Part shown: piece after piece, positions 21,919 to 33,600 of the stretch | Numbering within the stretch: the first letter of the stretch is position 1 | Layout of the letters: each line of letters starts with the position of its first letter | Source: Incurvaria masculella | Lineage: Eukaryota; Arthropoda; Insecta; Lepidoptera; Incurvariidae | Reading direction: 5' to 3' | NCBI GenBank assembly: GCA_946894095.1 | Contig: OX335655.1 | Coordinates: 12,152,001 to 12,216,000, forward strand | DNA: 64,000 bases | The notes under the pieces: generated by a model | Database searches by the model: none | Told to the model about the DNA's origin: nothing | What the model saw: only the letters and a program-made list of their open reading frames with translations | Position numbers and translations under genes: made by a program

Positions 21919-23744
21919 TGTAAATAGTTACTTTTCATGTAATTATTATGTTCGGCATTACTTCTTTGCGTTTGGCTGCCCGTAATATAATTTAATTTGA
22001 CTTAATTTTTTTTCTCCAATGTTGTACATTAAGCCTGTAGTAAAGTCACAGGGAATCTAAGATTAGATTTTTTTAAGAAATGCATTATTTGTCGTATTTT
22101 TACCATTTTGCACGGCGACTGCCATTTAACTAGCGAAATTGTCTTCCAAGATTTTTCGTTTCGCTACACCTAAAATTGTCAGATACATATTACAATTAAT
22201 ATACTTTTAATAGAGATACTTTTATTTATTATTTGAGAAAGCTTCATTATATGTGCGTATTATTAGTTTTATTGTAAATATCTATATTTTTCAGTAAAAA
22301 TTAATAAAAAATTAACGTTAAAAAAGAATAAAATTCAATGTTTATTAGCAAATATTTTCCAATATAAGATATACATTTGAAAAAATACACACGTACATTT
22401 TGATTTAATATTTTAGATTCCAAAATTTCAACTAACTAGTAAAACATTAAGAGTATGTAAAGAGCTATCGTCCGTAGTATGCGGAATTGCTAGGGTAATG
22501 ACTCTCTTAATATGCGGGTGAATATGAAATGTTTCATGGATTAATGTATTAAATCGCTACACAAAGGTAAGATGTCAAATTATGGGGTTTTAATAAAATA
22601 CTAGGCCGTCAACATTGTAGATATATATGCCTCAAATGAAAATCGTGTCTGACACAGTTTACAGAAATCGAAAAAATCTGTAAAAAATACTATCGACTAT
22701 ATGCCAGCCCTAGCACTCTGAAACTAGGCTGCGAGGTGTTTTCATGTCTTTGTTGGGTTTGTGTAATCGCAATTTGGCCCACATCCGGAGTCTGCGTTTT
22801 ATGTAACGTTATAATTAAAAATAATGATGATAAAAGTAACGAATATTGCTTCGCTTGACAATGCTCTTTTGTTATTTCAATGGAACTTCATTGTTACCTC
22901 TGGTCAGAATCAATTAGTTATTTCAAGGCGTTTTCACGGTATCCTCGCGGTCGAAGATTTCCTGATTACGACAAAAAGTATCAGCGCGGGTCTGGCGAGT
23001 ACGGTGGGTACGTGACATAGAGATCCTCCTATAATTAAGACGGGATATGCGATCTATAGATGGCGCCACGGTCATTCTTAGTTATTTTAAAGCTACTGAA
23101 TTATAAGTCTAGCGGCGAACACATTTAAGCAAAAAATACGTCAGGGCTTGACACCATTTGCCACGCTATAAGTAGGTACTTATACATAAAAACATGTATG
23201 TACATCAGCTTCCTCAGAGAGTTTTAAATCCTGTATCACAGATAATGCTCTGACGAATTAACTGCTTTCTTTTTCAGTCGATTAATTAATATTATCTTCT
23301 TTATTTGCATATGTCGATAGTATAAGAAAAGAATAAGGGTTCTGAATCTGTCTTTGAACCCTATCTAAATATTTTCCGCAGAAATGAGCTACGTGCGTTA
23401 ATGTCCATTAGAAAGTCATATATTTTTTAAATTATGAACACTAAATTTAACAGTTTGAGGAATTTATCTCTTTAGCAGTAATGACTCTTTAGAACTCAAT
23501 ACATACGCCAGAGCCGAAACGAGACAGCTGGATTAATATCTTCATCGCCGTGCTCCTGACAGCTCATAGATTAGCTCGCAAGACGCGTCGCCTCCTCTTG
23601 AGATCGTGCATTATTCATTCTATACCAGTAATGGTTCTCAAAATTTCTGGAACATCCAAATTACGATGACGAAATATTTGCTTCATACTTTTTGAGGTTA
23701 TGTTCAAATAAGAGTTGTATTTAATTTTTTTGCAAGTCGTAAGT
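21919..23744. other. No gene recognised
   Basis: AT-rich, largely single copy. A stretch at 22413-22530 (ATTCCAAAATTTCAACTAAC, 'aaaacattaagagt') shares short blocks with 43.99-44.06 and 51.2 kb, so a diverged repeat may lie here. The 63-codon frame at 22824-23015 is unrecognised. Confidence 0.35.
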
Positions 23745-24133
23745 AAAGTCTGATGATCGTTGGTATTATACAATTGTGTTTGGTTTCTAAATTATAAAGT
23801 CTGAAAGTTCGAATTTTTCGCGTGTTTTATACAATAAATTTGGTGGTGGATTACTCAATGATAAAATCTATACATCTTAAAAAGATAAGTCACCAGACAT
23901 AGCTTGTTTCATGAAAATTTATAATCAATTTTTTTTACTACAGCGGTCGTGGTTTACTTTTAGCTAGAAGTCGTTTTGTAATTAAAATTTTCGTAAATCT
24001 TTTCCAAATCAAACACTATGCGCATTGCATGCTTTGTGGACATGTTGCATCCGCCTCATCACGGAGACTGCCTTTTTTTTTTAAACATAAAAGGTCCCTG
24101 AGCGAAAAACCACGGTTTTGTACTGTACCCGCG
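23745..24133 (-). repeat. TTAA MITE, degraded and truncated copy
   Basis: Interior blocks match the family in reverse: 'gtgtttggtttctaaattat', 'cgcgtgttttatacaataaa', 'ctacagcggtcgtggtttac', 'cacggttttgtactgtaccc', 'gcgaatgccacctta'. One terminal repeat is missing and the other is internally deleted. Confidence 0.75.
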
Positions 24134-24764
24134 AATGCCACCTTACAACCATACACCTTAACAACCATGCTTTGATTTCAATATTTTTAATACTTTTTTC
24201 ATAATGGCGCTCACTTTAATAATTGTGTCAACCCTTTTATGCAAATACGGTCCCAGAAATGGATGGATTTGATTGGCAAAAGCTGTACGCATTTTAGGAA
24301 CTGCCACCATGACTTTCCTTTTCCCCCGCATTTGTCTGTAAATACGTCCAGGGTCCATACTTGCTCTGTTCCCATATATTGTCCCTCTATTTATAGCTTA
24401 ACGTAAGAGTTTTATTTTAGTTGTACTTCAAAATACGTAACCCGAATTACTGTAGTGGGATAGCTTGCATAATCATAAAATCGGATTAGAAAACCGAGCC
24501 GGCAAACGTCGCTCAAAAGCATTAAACAACCGAGAATTAGAGAAGTTCCGTTCCTCGTTGGCTTCGGAATTTATTGGAACTTGACGGGAAAGTTAAATAA
24601 TATGAAACTTGGTCAATTATTTTCCGATAGACGCAATACATTTATTCCACCCTTAATTGAAGAATAATTTAGTTTGAGCCGAATAGTAAATTTAAATACT
24701 CTTCAAAAGTTTACGTAATATTAAAATATGCGTAAATGAGCAAAGTCTGGTCCGATTGAGCTAC
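24134..24764. other. No gene recognised
   Basis: A 66-codon minus frame (24158-24358, rich in Lys and Arg) has no identified homology. A GC-richer single-copy tract lies at 24490-24600. Confidence 0.35.
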
Positions 24765-25309
24765 TTAAGGTGGCCCAAACCGGCGGGCCTAACTCATTCG
24801 CGGGCACGGTACAAAACCGTGCTGTTGTGCTCTGGGACCTTCTCTGTTTCAAAGAATAAGACAGGCTCCGTGATGAGGAAGATGCAACATGTCCACATAA
24901 AAGACAATGTGCATAGTGTATGATTTGGTAAGATTTACGAAAATTTTAATTTCTAAACGACGTTATAAGTAAACCACGACCGCTGTAGTCAAAAATCTAA
25001 CAAAAACCAAATAGATCATAAATCTTAATTAAATAAGCTATGTCTGATGACTAATCTTTTTACAATGTTCTTACTTTATCATTGCGTAATCTACCTCCAA
25101 AATTATTGTATAAAACGCGCGAAAAATTTGAACTTTCGGACCTTATAATTTATAAACCAAGCACAATTTTACAATGCCAATGGTTATCAGACATCTAGTT
25201 CGATCAAATAAAGCTATTTTGAGCAAAATTTTTCATCTCTGACAAGAAATATGGGCGTGATCTTCTTTCCCCTTTTGTATGGGGAGATGAGCGGGTTGGG
25301 CCGCCTTAA
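24765..25309 (+). mobile_element. TTAA MITE, complete copy (545 bp)
   Basis: Starts TTAAGGTGGCCCAAACCGGC and ends GGGTTGGGCCGCCTTAA, so the termini are inverted. The TTAA at each end probably includes the target duplication, as in piggyBac-type elements. No ORF is present. Internal hairpins occur at CACGG/CCGTG near the left end and CCCC/GGGG near the right end. Confidence 0.85.
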
Positions 25310-26556
25310 GCAAAGGTGGTAAGAAATTTAGAGAGGTAGATATTATCAAGAATTTAATAAATCAGATTTCTGTTTCAATTCTTACACGTTTACTTTTTCA
25401 AAAAGATATGTTTGGGTTCCAAGTTTGTAAAAAAAATATTATTTCGTAATTTACGTCTATAAATCCGTCCATTCATATTTCTGTTCATCCGTGTATATAT
25501 TACGGTTAAAGCCCGATGTTGGTTAAAGTCCGAAATTATTTTTTCCTTCAATGTTGTTGATTTTAAATTTTTTGTTTGAAAAAATTGGAAAAAAATAGTT
25601 TAAGGGTTTTTTCCTACCATATACTGGAAAATAGTGCACTCGACACGGGTATATCTCCAGAACTGTATTTACTTTTAAGAAAACAAAAAGTTCGGACGTT
25701 AACCAACATCGGGCTTAAACCGTAACATTTACATACACTACCCTTGTAACTTTTTAAATTTTCAATATTTGCACTGACATTCGAATAACCAAATTGCCAT
25801 ACATAATTGCTTGGTACCTGAACCTGAAATGATTGAAGGGCATTTCTTGTAAACCTATCGATAGGTGTATGATCATATTCGAAAAAGCATTTTTCGTGTC
25901 ATACGTGATATTTTTCGAAATTAGCTTTCAAGTTAGAAAAATATTTAAAGTAAGTTCAAAAATGAGGAAATCGAAAACATAAAAACATTTTGAAAATTAC
26001 TTTCAAGTCAAAGAGTTTAAGAATCGAATTTATTAATATCTGATGGACGGTATTAAATTATTTTCAAAAGAAATTACTTACCCTTAATAATCTTATTATT
26101 TAGTGGCTAACAATTTGTTATTAAAAAATTACTTAAATTGAATACTTGATGTTTACAACCGCGTTTTCTGTTGATGTGGGTAACATTAGAAAATATGTCT
26201 CTAAAGTTACCCCATGAGATATAATTTGGATGTAAACATTCTGAGATTATCAATAATATCAACCCATATCTCGCGAGACGCACATAGTTGCGGAGGTAAT
26301 GATTTATCGACGTTTCCTTCGTGCAAATAGTAAGAATATTATCACACAGGGAGACATGTTTTTCCGTCACACTAGACGTAAACGACCTATTATTTATCCA
26401 ACGACAGGGGATTAGAAAGGGATGTCGTGTGATTTATCCGTCGAATATTTCCATCTGTTTCGATGCGAGAGTTTTTGCAACGGACCGTATGATGGATGGG
26501 AGCGCCGGGACAACAATTTAAAAATCGTTTTGGGTTCCTAACAACTTTTTACGCTC
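25310..26556. other. No gene or repeat recognised
   Basis: AT-rich. The two frames at 26107-26370 and 26321-26521 are not recognisable proteins; 26380-26520 is GC-richer and single copy. Confidence 0.4.
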
Positions 26557-26803
26557 TAGGGGTCCATTCAGGGCAAGAGTGAGTTCGAATTCGTCACTAA
26601 ATATCAACTCACTTTTTTAAAAGTCAATGTTTCCACTCTTCTTGAACATCATTACAGTTAGTTAAAAATCTGGTCTGTCCCGTAAATACGTTGGAAGTAT
26701 AAATAACGGTTCCGTTATTTAAATAATAATATATTTCCCAGCTATTTTTAGGTTAACTCACTCCCGAACTCGAACTCACTCTTACCCGAATGGACCCCCT
26801 GAA
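26557..26803. mobile_element. Short foldback MITE with about 40-bp inverted ends
   Basis: The left end AGGGGTCCATTCAGGGCAAG with 'agtgagttcgaattcg' is inverted at the right end (CGAACTCGAACTCACTC, TTACCCGAATGGACCCCCT). The centre has a second palindrome, AAATAACGG/CCGTTATTT, near 26702-26722. Noncoding; superfamily not assignable. Confidence 0.75.
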
Positions 26804-29292
26804 GGTTATTGAGAGTTGAGCTCAATGAAAACTATAAGATATAATAACATTTTAAAAGGTTTTAATTAAGTGCTGTTCTGAGGATAGCACCAATTGATCT
26901 ATTCCCGTTATTACTTACAGTATAATGATTTTTAATAATGTAATATTTAATGTTTTTTTTTACTTCTTTTGAAAAAATTAAAATGATTTTATTATGTAAG
27001 ATGTAAGTGTACTAAATAAATAAATAAATGAACTGAACTGAGCACTAAGGTCATTTTTTTTATTATTATTTATATATTTATTATTATTGTATGTATAATA
27101 TGTATGTGTAGTATATAATTATGGTATGAAACGATATAATACGAATGTTTTTATTTTGTTTCACACGAATTTATCTAAATGAAGCCAATTTTAGATGAAT
27201 TTGCATCATATTGAACTGTTTTCTGATTATTTTGAAAATTAATTTACCCATTATGCTTGTAAATTTCCCTGTTCAGTCTGGAGTTAATGATCACTTATTT
27301 ACTTAAATTATATTTGTAAAAACATGTTTTTTGCCTATACAATTATTAGTGCTGCGTTGCATGAATATGTGTTTTGTCTTAGCCTTTTATTATTAAAAAA
27401 AAAATACAGTCAATTCCATATTTCAATAAACTAAAACTCTAATTTATAGAATTAAAAGGTATTGATTTAATGATTAACTGATTTAATGATACATTTTGCC
27501 TATTTCGATCTCTCTGTAAAAGGCACTACGATTCCCAACGTAAGCATCAAAGGAAATTGTCGAAATCAAAATCGCATTAAAGAGTACATTGACAAAGATC
27601 GATACCAATAGGCAAACTTGTGATTGAAAATTAAAATTAAAAATATTTTTTTTTAATTAATAAGTAGTGAAAGTCCAGACAAGGATTATTATTTTTAAAA
27701 AAATTCACAACATGTTGTTCTCAGTGTTGTCAGATGTTGCGTATTTTCGCTGTAATAGATAACGACATTTTAATCCTATCTTGCGATATCAGCTAAATGA
27801 TTAATGTCACAGTCGTTAATCTGCAATAAAAATCTAAACTAAATACACTCCGTATATAGTAAAATGAATTATGTTACTAATAAAATATTTTAACATTATG
27901 CTTCCGGTTTAGTTTTGGTCTATTTTGTATACCAATATCTGGCAGCTACCGCGACAAGCCGTCATCATGACAGATTGTATGTACATATGTATCAAGGTAA
28001 AGATCGGTCAGTACGTTTTCAATAGTTTACGGAGAACCGACTGGCGCTGCTATCGCTATAATATTTTCCTTTAGATCGGAAGGAAAAGGTCAATTTATTT
28101 TAAGGCTTACGACCATACTGTTCGATCATAGCATACTGATTTCGCTTCCTCTACAAACATACACGTTTGTAATTATTCGTCAACTACTATTTTAATTATA
28201 ATTTAACTTAAATGCCTTTTTCTTAATTAATAGAAAAAATATATTTATGGTTCTACGCTGAAAGTCCTTGCCTTTCCGTGTGAACAAAGACACAAACAGA
28301 AGTAACATTTCACAAGACTAACCTCAAATATGCATTTTTAAAAGTGTCTGACGGGTTATTCCTGCTGTGAAAGTAAAGTAAACCATATTAATTATTGTGT
28401 GTAATCATGTGAGGAATGAAAATACGTTTGGTTGATACGGTATCATTTAAGTAGTAGCGGTTTTCTGGCACATAGTAAAATCGGCAATGTCCTTTAACCT
28501 ATTGTTAAAAATGGTCAGGGGTCATAATACAAAACGCGGTGACATCGTCCAATCTATCTAATACTATTCACAAATAAAATATTAAGCAAAAGTTAAGATA
28601 CCCTAGAATTTTTAAGAGATAAATCATAAAGATTTTTTTTTTAATACAACTAACAGTTCGCTTTTTCCAACATGCTCGAATACGTATATATTAGTTGGAA
28701 ATAAAACATATTCTGGAGGCCCGGCTGTAATGTAGACTTACCGCTGCACGCTCCATAAAACGCATATGAAAAATGACGAATAAGTGCTCGTATATTTTCA
28801 TTTACACGCCGCATAAATGCGGCTCGCATTACCCAACGCGGCTGTTATTCTGCCGCTAACATTTTCATGCTTAACCTGTACTAGCAATTTGCCAAAATAT
28901 TGAACATATTTTATTTTAGGACTGCCAATATACACACGGTAAGGAAAACGTCTTAAGAGGGTATATTTTTCGTGTCGACCCGTACAAAAAAAGAAAGCTA
29001 TTTCCTACACAATTTCTTAAGATATTTGTTTTGAAATCATGCAAATCACATCATCTAACCATTGTCTACCACCAGTTGTCTATCAACGTTTTTTATTTTC
29101 TGATATATTAAATGCTTAACACGAAATATTTGAATTTACAAGTATGCAAAATCAAACTGCTTTTAATTCTGTCATTAATGAGAAAAAATAATTTATGAAA
29201 ACATAATAGACTAAAATTAAAAATATATTCAAGAAAAAAAAAATTAAATCAGCCATTGTATGATGTAGAAAACAGGTTTCTCCTGAAGGCGC
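26804..29292. other. Quiet AT-rich tract, no repeats seen
   Basis: This is the longest stretch without a recognisable TE in the window. It includes AT-rich sequence to 27500, a block near 27500-27610 with two ATCAAAG/AAAGATCGAT motifs (TCF-like), and a GC-richer block at 28720-28870. No coding signal. Low TE density may indicate constraint, which is inference. Confidence 0.4.
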
Positions 29293-29342
29293 CTGCACTA
29301 CATCTTTTTAGGTCATTATTTACCTAAAAAGATGTCGTGCAG
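29293..29342. repeat. Near-perfect 21-bp-stem hairpin
   Basis: Left arm 29293-29313 and right arm 29322-29342 pair at 20 of 21 positions with an 8-nt loop. The lower stem may extend with mismatches. It could be a microRNA-like precursor or a tiny MITE; expression is unknown. Confidence 0.6.
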
Positions 29343-30077
29343 CTAACTTCTCTTCCTACCTATCTTTCAATTTCAAAATGCTCTTAACGTTTAGAATATC
29401 GCAAATATATACCTACCATCACACTTTTTCTCCGGAAGGGAAGACTGGGTGCTATGAAATTTGATATTCTTATTCCGTTTTCTCTTCAGATACATCTCTT
29501 CATACATGATCCACTATTGGGGGTGCATGTAAATAGGCTTATTTAATAAATTGCCGATTTTGCTAGCTTACTCGATTTAATTTTGAGGTTTGCACTAAAT
29601 CGCCCGTCGTGGCTTTCACGCCCTTAAACAATTCCGAGTTATTATTTATGTTTACTCACTTGATATATCAGGTCTTTTTGAAAACATTGCCGATAATTTA
29701 AGGGTTGATTAAGCATCTGAAATAGAACAACTTTTGCTAAGAAGGTGAGTAATGTGTTTTTTTTTCATTTTCAAATATTTTAGTAACAGATTCTTCCCAG
29801 TATTTTTCAATAACTTTCGCCAAGAAACAATGCATATATTTTTAATCGTTTCCAAGGAAATGATGTATCAAGTAGACGCCTTCCCCCCTCCGCCCCGCTT
29901 TGTCCTAGCACGTGCTCTCTTAACACATTGTTTTTATTATGGAATTCGAAACAATTACAAATATACGTATATTTTCTTGGCAAAAATTGCATTATTGCTG
30001 TAACTAAATCAACCGTAATTTTACCTGTACTAGGTAATTATGGTAAAACCTCATATATCGTTTAGTAAAATATTTTC
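29343..30077. other. No gene recognised
   Basis: The 83-codon plus frame at 29752-30003 begins in a T-rich run and shows no domain I know. Confidence 0.45.
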
Positions 30078-30377
30078 TAAAAACCGGCCAAGTGCGAGTC
30101 GGACTTGGCTGTACCATTGTAGATGATTTAACTAAAAAAAATCAAGTTTTTAATTGAACCGCCCTCCCCTTTAATTTGGATAAGTTTTTAATTTTACCTA
30201 TTAGCTGTTATAGTGGCAAAATAAATACACATTCTGTGAAAATTTCATATGTCTACCTATTACGGTTCATGAGAAACAGCCCTGTGACAGACGGACGGAC
30301 AGACGGATGGACGGACGGACAGCGGAGGATCAGTAATAGGGTTTCGTTGGCACCCTTTGGGTACGGAACCCTAAAAA
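30078..30377 (+). repeat. RepA copy 6
   Basis: From TAAAAACCGGCCAAGTGCGA to GGTACGGAACCCTAAAAA. The first 60 bp have lost the 'ctcgcacacgaagggttcc' block; the (GGAC)n run and the tail are well preserved. Confidence 0.85.
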
Positions 30378-30890
30378 TGTCATCCCTCAATCTTAGCCTT
30401 TACCCGATGCCTGAGTAAACCAATATATTATTTTGTCTTTGGAGACTCGATGCTCTCATAAAATTTGCAAACTACCCGCATACATTTATAAATTCCTAAC
30501 GAATGACCCATGTACCGTTTTTATGCGAAGGGCCATTCTTCAAGGCGCGTCGACAAAATATTGTTTATCCAAATGATTATTTCGGGGCGGCGCGGGACGG
30601 CGAGGGTGCGCGGGGCGGGGGAGTGCTAGCGCAATATCTCCTTCACAATCCGCTGTAGGGAGCGATTATTCACGTTGACTAATCCGAAATAACGAGCTTA
30701 CAACGCTCCGGCGATTTGTTTTGGCAGCGACTCCATCGGTGGCGGCCTTCGAATCTACGCGAACTGGCGAGCGAGGCAGCCCTACCTCATGTCTGGTCAC
30801 CGACATGTCAGAAGCCCAAAGCCACGTTTTGACTCTAACGTAGTTTAATCAAAATACCTAATATAACAATACCAGTATAATAAGTATAAT
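30378..30890. other. GC-rich single-copy block at 30585-30770, no gene
   Basis: Very GC-rich around 30590-30630, then a mixed segment with GACTAATCC (Otx/Bicoid-like) and 'gcgattattcacg'. No ORF or repeat match. Candidate conserved noncoding DNA by composition only. Confidence 0.3.
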
Positions 30891-31302
30891 AAGTAATTTA
30901 CTTTCATTAAAACAATTTTATTCTACGTTTATTTACACTACACACTAAGCTCCAAACAATATCACACATTGAAATATTTCACTAGATGAGCTAGTTCACT
31001 CGGATCACTTCACTATCATCTATATCGCTTGCTTCGAGTCGCAAAAATGACTGCCCGCCCTCAGCGCTCGGGCACCTTTTATATCGGTGCGGTGGAGCTT
31101 CCTAGAACAGAACACTTTACCTAATCTAGGTGCCACCGCACCAGTTCCAAACGATCTCCTTGGAGAAAAATTCCGAATTTTCCAAAGATTTTTCAATTTT
31201 AACAGATCAGGGAGGTATTGCGTAACCCACTCGCCATGGAAGTGGGTAAGTTGCGCCATCTGTTGATAAAACTCAGGAAACTCTCACCTCGCCCTTATAA
31301 CA
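30891..31302 (-). mobile_element. Probable solo LTR (412 bp)
   Basis: On the minus strand the segment begins TGTTATAAGGG, carries a TATA box and ends after two AATAAA-type signals (30917-30922, 30928-30933). The 5-bp sequence ATAAT lies at both edges (30886-30890 and 31303-31307), as expected for LTR integration. The 3' edge reads ACTT rather than the usual CA, and the flanks are AT-rich, so the duplication could be chance. No second LTR, primer-binding site or gag/pol sequence is present. Confidence 0.5.
31076..31083 (-). promoter_or_regulatory. TATA box of the LTR promoter
   Basis: TATAAAAG on the minus strand. About 30 nt downstream lies GGCAGTCATT, a plausible initiator, and then about 150 nt to the LTR edge. 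Confidence 0.5.
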
Positions 31303-31307
31303 ATAAT

Positions 31308-32105
31308 ATATTCGAGGGCTCACTTCAAGAAAGCATTCAGTCAGAAAAGTTGTATTGAGATAATTAAGTTTTAAAGTTTACACAAAAAAAAATATAAAAA
31401 TAAAATAAATCAATTATTAATATTACGTTATCTTTCGACCTTGTCCGTGTAAGATTAAGTGTGTTTTTAAATATTTTATCGCCATTTTTTTTAACAAAAT
31501 TGCGTAATTAAACGCATTAATTCAAAATCTACTTTTTTTTACTTAATGCATTCTCGAAGTAAGCCCTCGAATATTGTTAGCAGTTGTAACAAAAAGTTAA
31601 AGAATGCCGGGTCTAACACTGCCGAAGCTTGGGAAACGAGCATTTATATTTATTGTTGCAAAAACGTGATACCTATCTTTTATGATTACCCAGAAATCCG
31701 CTGTGTCCGTTTTTTTTGGAGATTAGACTATTCATTGGTTACGTTTAGACAGTCCAATTTATGCGTAAAGATACATACACATTTTTGAACAATATACTTT
31801 TTCAAATCGCGATAAAAATTGATTGCTCAAATTCATGTTCATTATAAATTTGGTTTTGGTATCCTATCTCAACGATGAAAACGCTGGAAATGTTACTTTT
31901 AGAACTCTTGTAAATAAATATGAATAGTTTATACGACAAATACTGACATCATAATAACCCATCACACCCATAGGTACTAAGTGCCATGCCCGACCCTTCC
32001 TTATATTGCACGACTATATTAAACTGGACTGAAAACACGATTTACTATCGTTCGTTCAATACGATGGTATTAATTGGGTCGGAAGCAACACAGCTACATA
32101 CAGTC
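31308..32105. other. No gene recognised
   Basis: AT-rich; the 80-codon plus frame at 31546-31788 is not recognisable. Confidence 0.45.
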
Positions 32106-32213
32106 GTATTCAGAGAGCACCTGTCAAAACTTATTACGAAATAGGAGCCGGACTAACCATACAAAAACCGGTTTAGTCCGGCGGATAAAAGTTAGTCCGC
32201 CCACTCTGAATAC
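32106..32213. mobile_element. 108-bp MITE-like palindrome
   Basis: GTATTCAGAG at 32106-32115 is inverted at 32204-32213. An inner hairpin pairs GCCGGACTAA with TTTAGTCCGGC. Noncoding; superfamily unknown. Confidence 0.6.
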
Positions 32214-32344
32214 AGCTTCAAGTAAATAATGAATAACGAACAACTTACGTGGAAACTAAGCCACCAACAATGCTACCCTTGCAAGTGCTAACAGTTGTAT
32301 TATTTTTACTTGCCAGAACCCACATAGCACGATTGAGTGTGGAC

Positions 32345-32430
32345 ATAATTTGGATTCTGCTTAAAACTGTAGGTCGCCTTAGGTGGTAGGGTAAGTCCTT
32401 CCCGGTTTGGTACCATCGCATTAAATTAAA
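32345..32430 (+). repeat. SINE family 1 fragment
   Basis: Contains 'aaaactgtaggtcgcctta', 'ggtggtagggtaag' and 'ggtaccatcgcatta', then breaks off into AT-rich DNA. Confidence 0.6.
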
Positions 32431-32796
32431 GAGTTTATTTAGTTATTTACATTTGACCGTTCTTAAAAACAAATAATGTAAAAACACTACAATAAATACC
32501 ATACATAGTTAAACAGTGATTGTAGCTTAATATAAACAATTATGAATTAAATTAAAATCACACATCAATCAAATTTCCTGTCCTGCATTTCTCATGAACG
32601 TATTGTAATGAATATAGGAAAAAATATTAATTTAATAAAAAAAGCATTTTATAAAATTTTAGTATACAACTTGCGCCAATATAGGTACAGACCTGTTAAT
32701 AATTAAATTATGTCAATTAAAAAAGATAAAAATATAAACTATATCGATATCTCCTCTACCATAGTAAGTGTACATATAGCGTGCTTATTACTATTT
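32431..32796. other. No gene recognised
   Basis: Very AT-rich spacer. Confidence 0.5.
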
Positions 32797-33165
32797 ATGC
32801 TTGCTTACTTCCGTGCTCAGAGCCCTAGTATCAGTTGTCACCTAAATTGGCGTGTACGCCAAATCGATCTACGGGCGTTTTCAAATGTATGGAGAAATTG
32901 AAGAGTGCGCGCAGTGGGCGTTAAGCGAATTAACATTTACGAGACTGAGTTTGGTTGACAGCTTACTTACCGTCTAGATTAACACGTTGACGTTGCCGTT
33001 TACGCCGACTTCGCATTTTCATCCAAATCGGAAGTCCGAGTTTGACTTTGACAGCTTGAAGAGGTAAAACCACAGAATATCTAGTAAAAACTTGCACGGA
33101 GTTTGACGTTATTACGTAACTTCGAAGTTTCGTAAATGCCAATTCAGGTGAGATCTCGGGATGAC
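32797..33165 (+). repeat. Composite repeat copy (pair of 39585-39980)
   Basis: Two blocks recur inverted near 39.6-40.0 kb in the same relative order: a MITE-like block with 'gcgttttcaaatgtatgg', 'attgaagag' and 'gcgcagtgggc', and a block with 'gtttgacgtt', 'ttacgtaacttcgaagtt' and 'aattcaggtgag'. Here they are 118 bp apart; in the other copy a LINE tail lies between them. Confidence 0.6.
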
Positions 33166-33600
33166 CACTCAGGAATCAAGATTTTTTTCGTTGAGAAAGC
33201 CGTTTTGACTATCACGGTACTATCTACTGAAAGAGTCCTGATTCCTCAGCATGGATTTTTTTCATTTATTTTCATTTATTTATTTAAACTTTTTTGGTAG
33301 TCAAGCTTCACTAAATTACGTCAAAAACGTTAAGATCCGCGGAATCTATCAACCAGTAACGAAGAATCCACAAAGAAACTTTACTGGTTTTCCGTCCACA
33401 GCAATGAAATACACGGTGTTAAACAAGTTCGCGACATTCCCGAAAGGGGGTTATTTTGGGTCCCATACTGATTCCGAACACGAAGGATTTTTCTTATTTT
33501 GAGCTTTTGTTTTAAAATTTCCGATTTCTAATACTGGTATGAAAACATAGTATTTGGTAATAGGAATCGCACTGCATTCATAAAAAGTTCTAAAGTAGGA
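33166..33600. other. No gene recognised; 3' flank of the retroelement below
   Basis: Includes an 83-codon plus frame (33251-33502) without known domains. 'gagtcctgattcct' near 33225 resembles part of the repeat at 36755-36815, so the retroelement may have landed in or beside a copy of it. Confidence 0.35.

Noticed and set aside
24158..24358. 66-residue basic protein on the minus strand
   Set aside because: The composition looks protein-like, but no motif or family is recognisable and flanking frames are closed. Left as unassigned.
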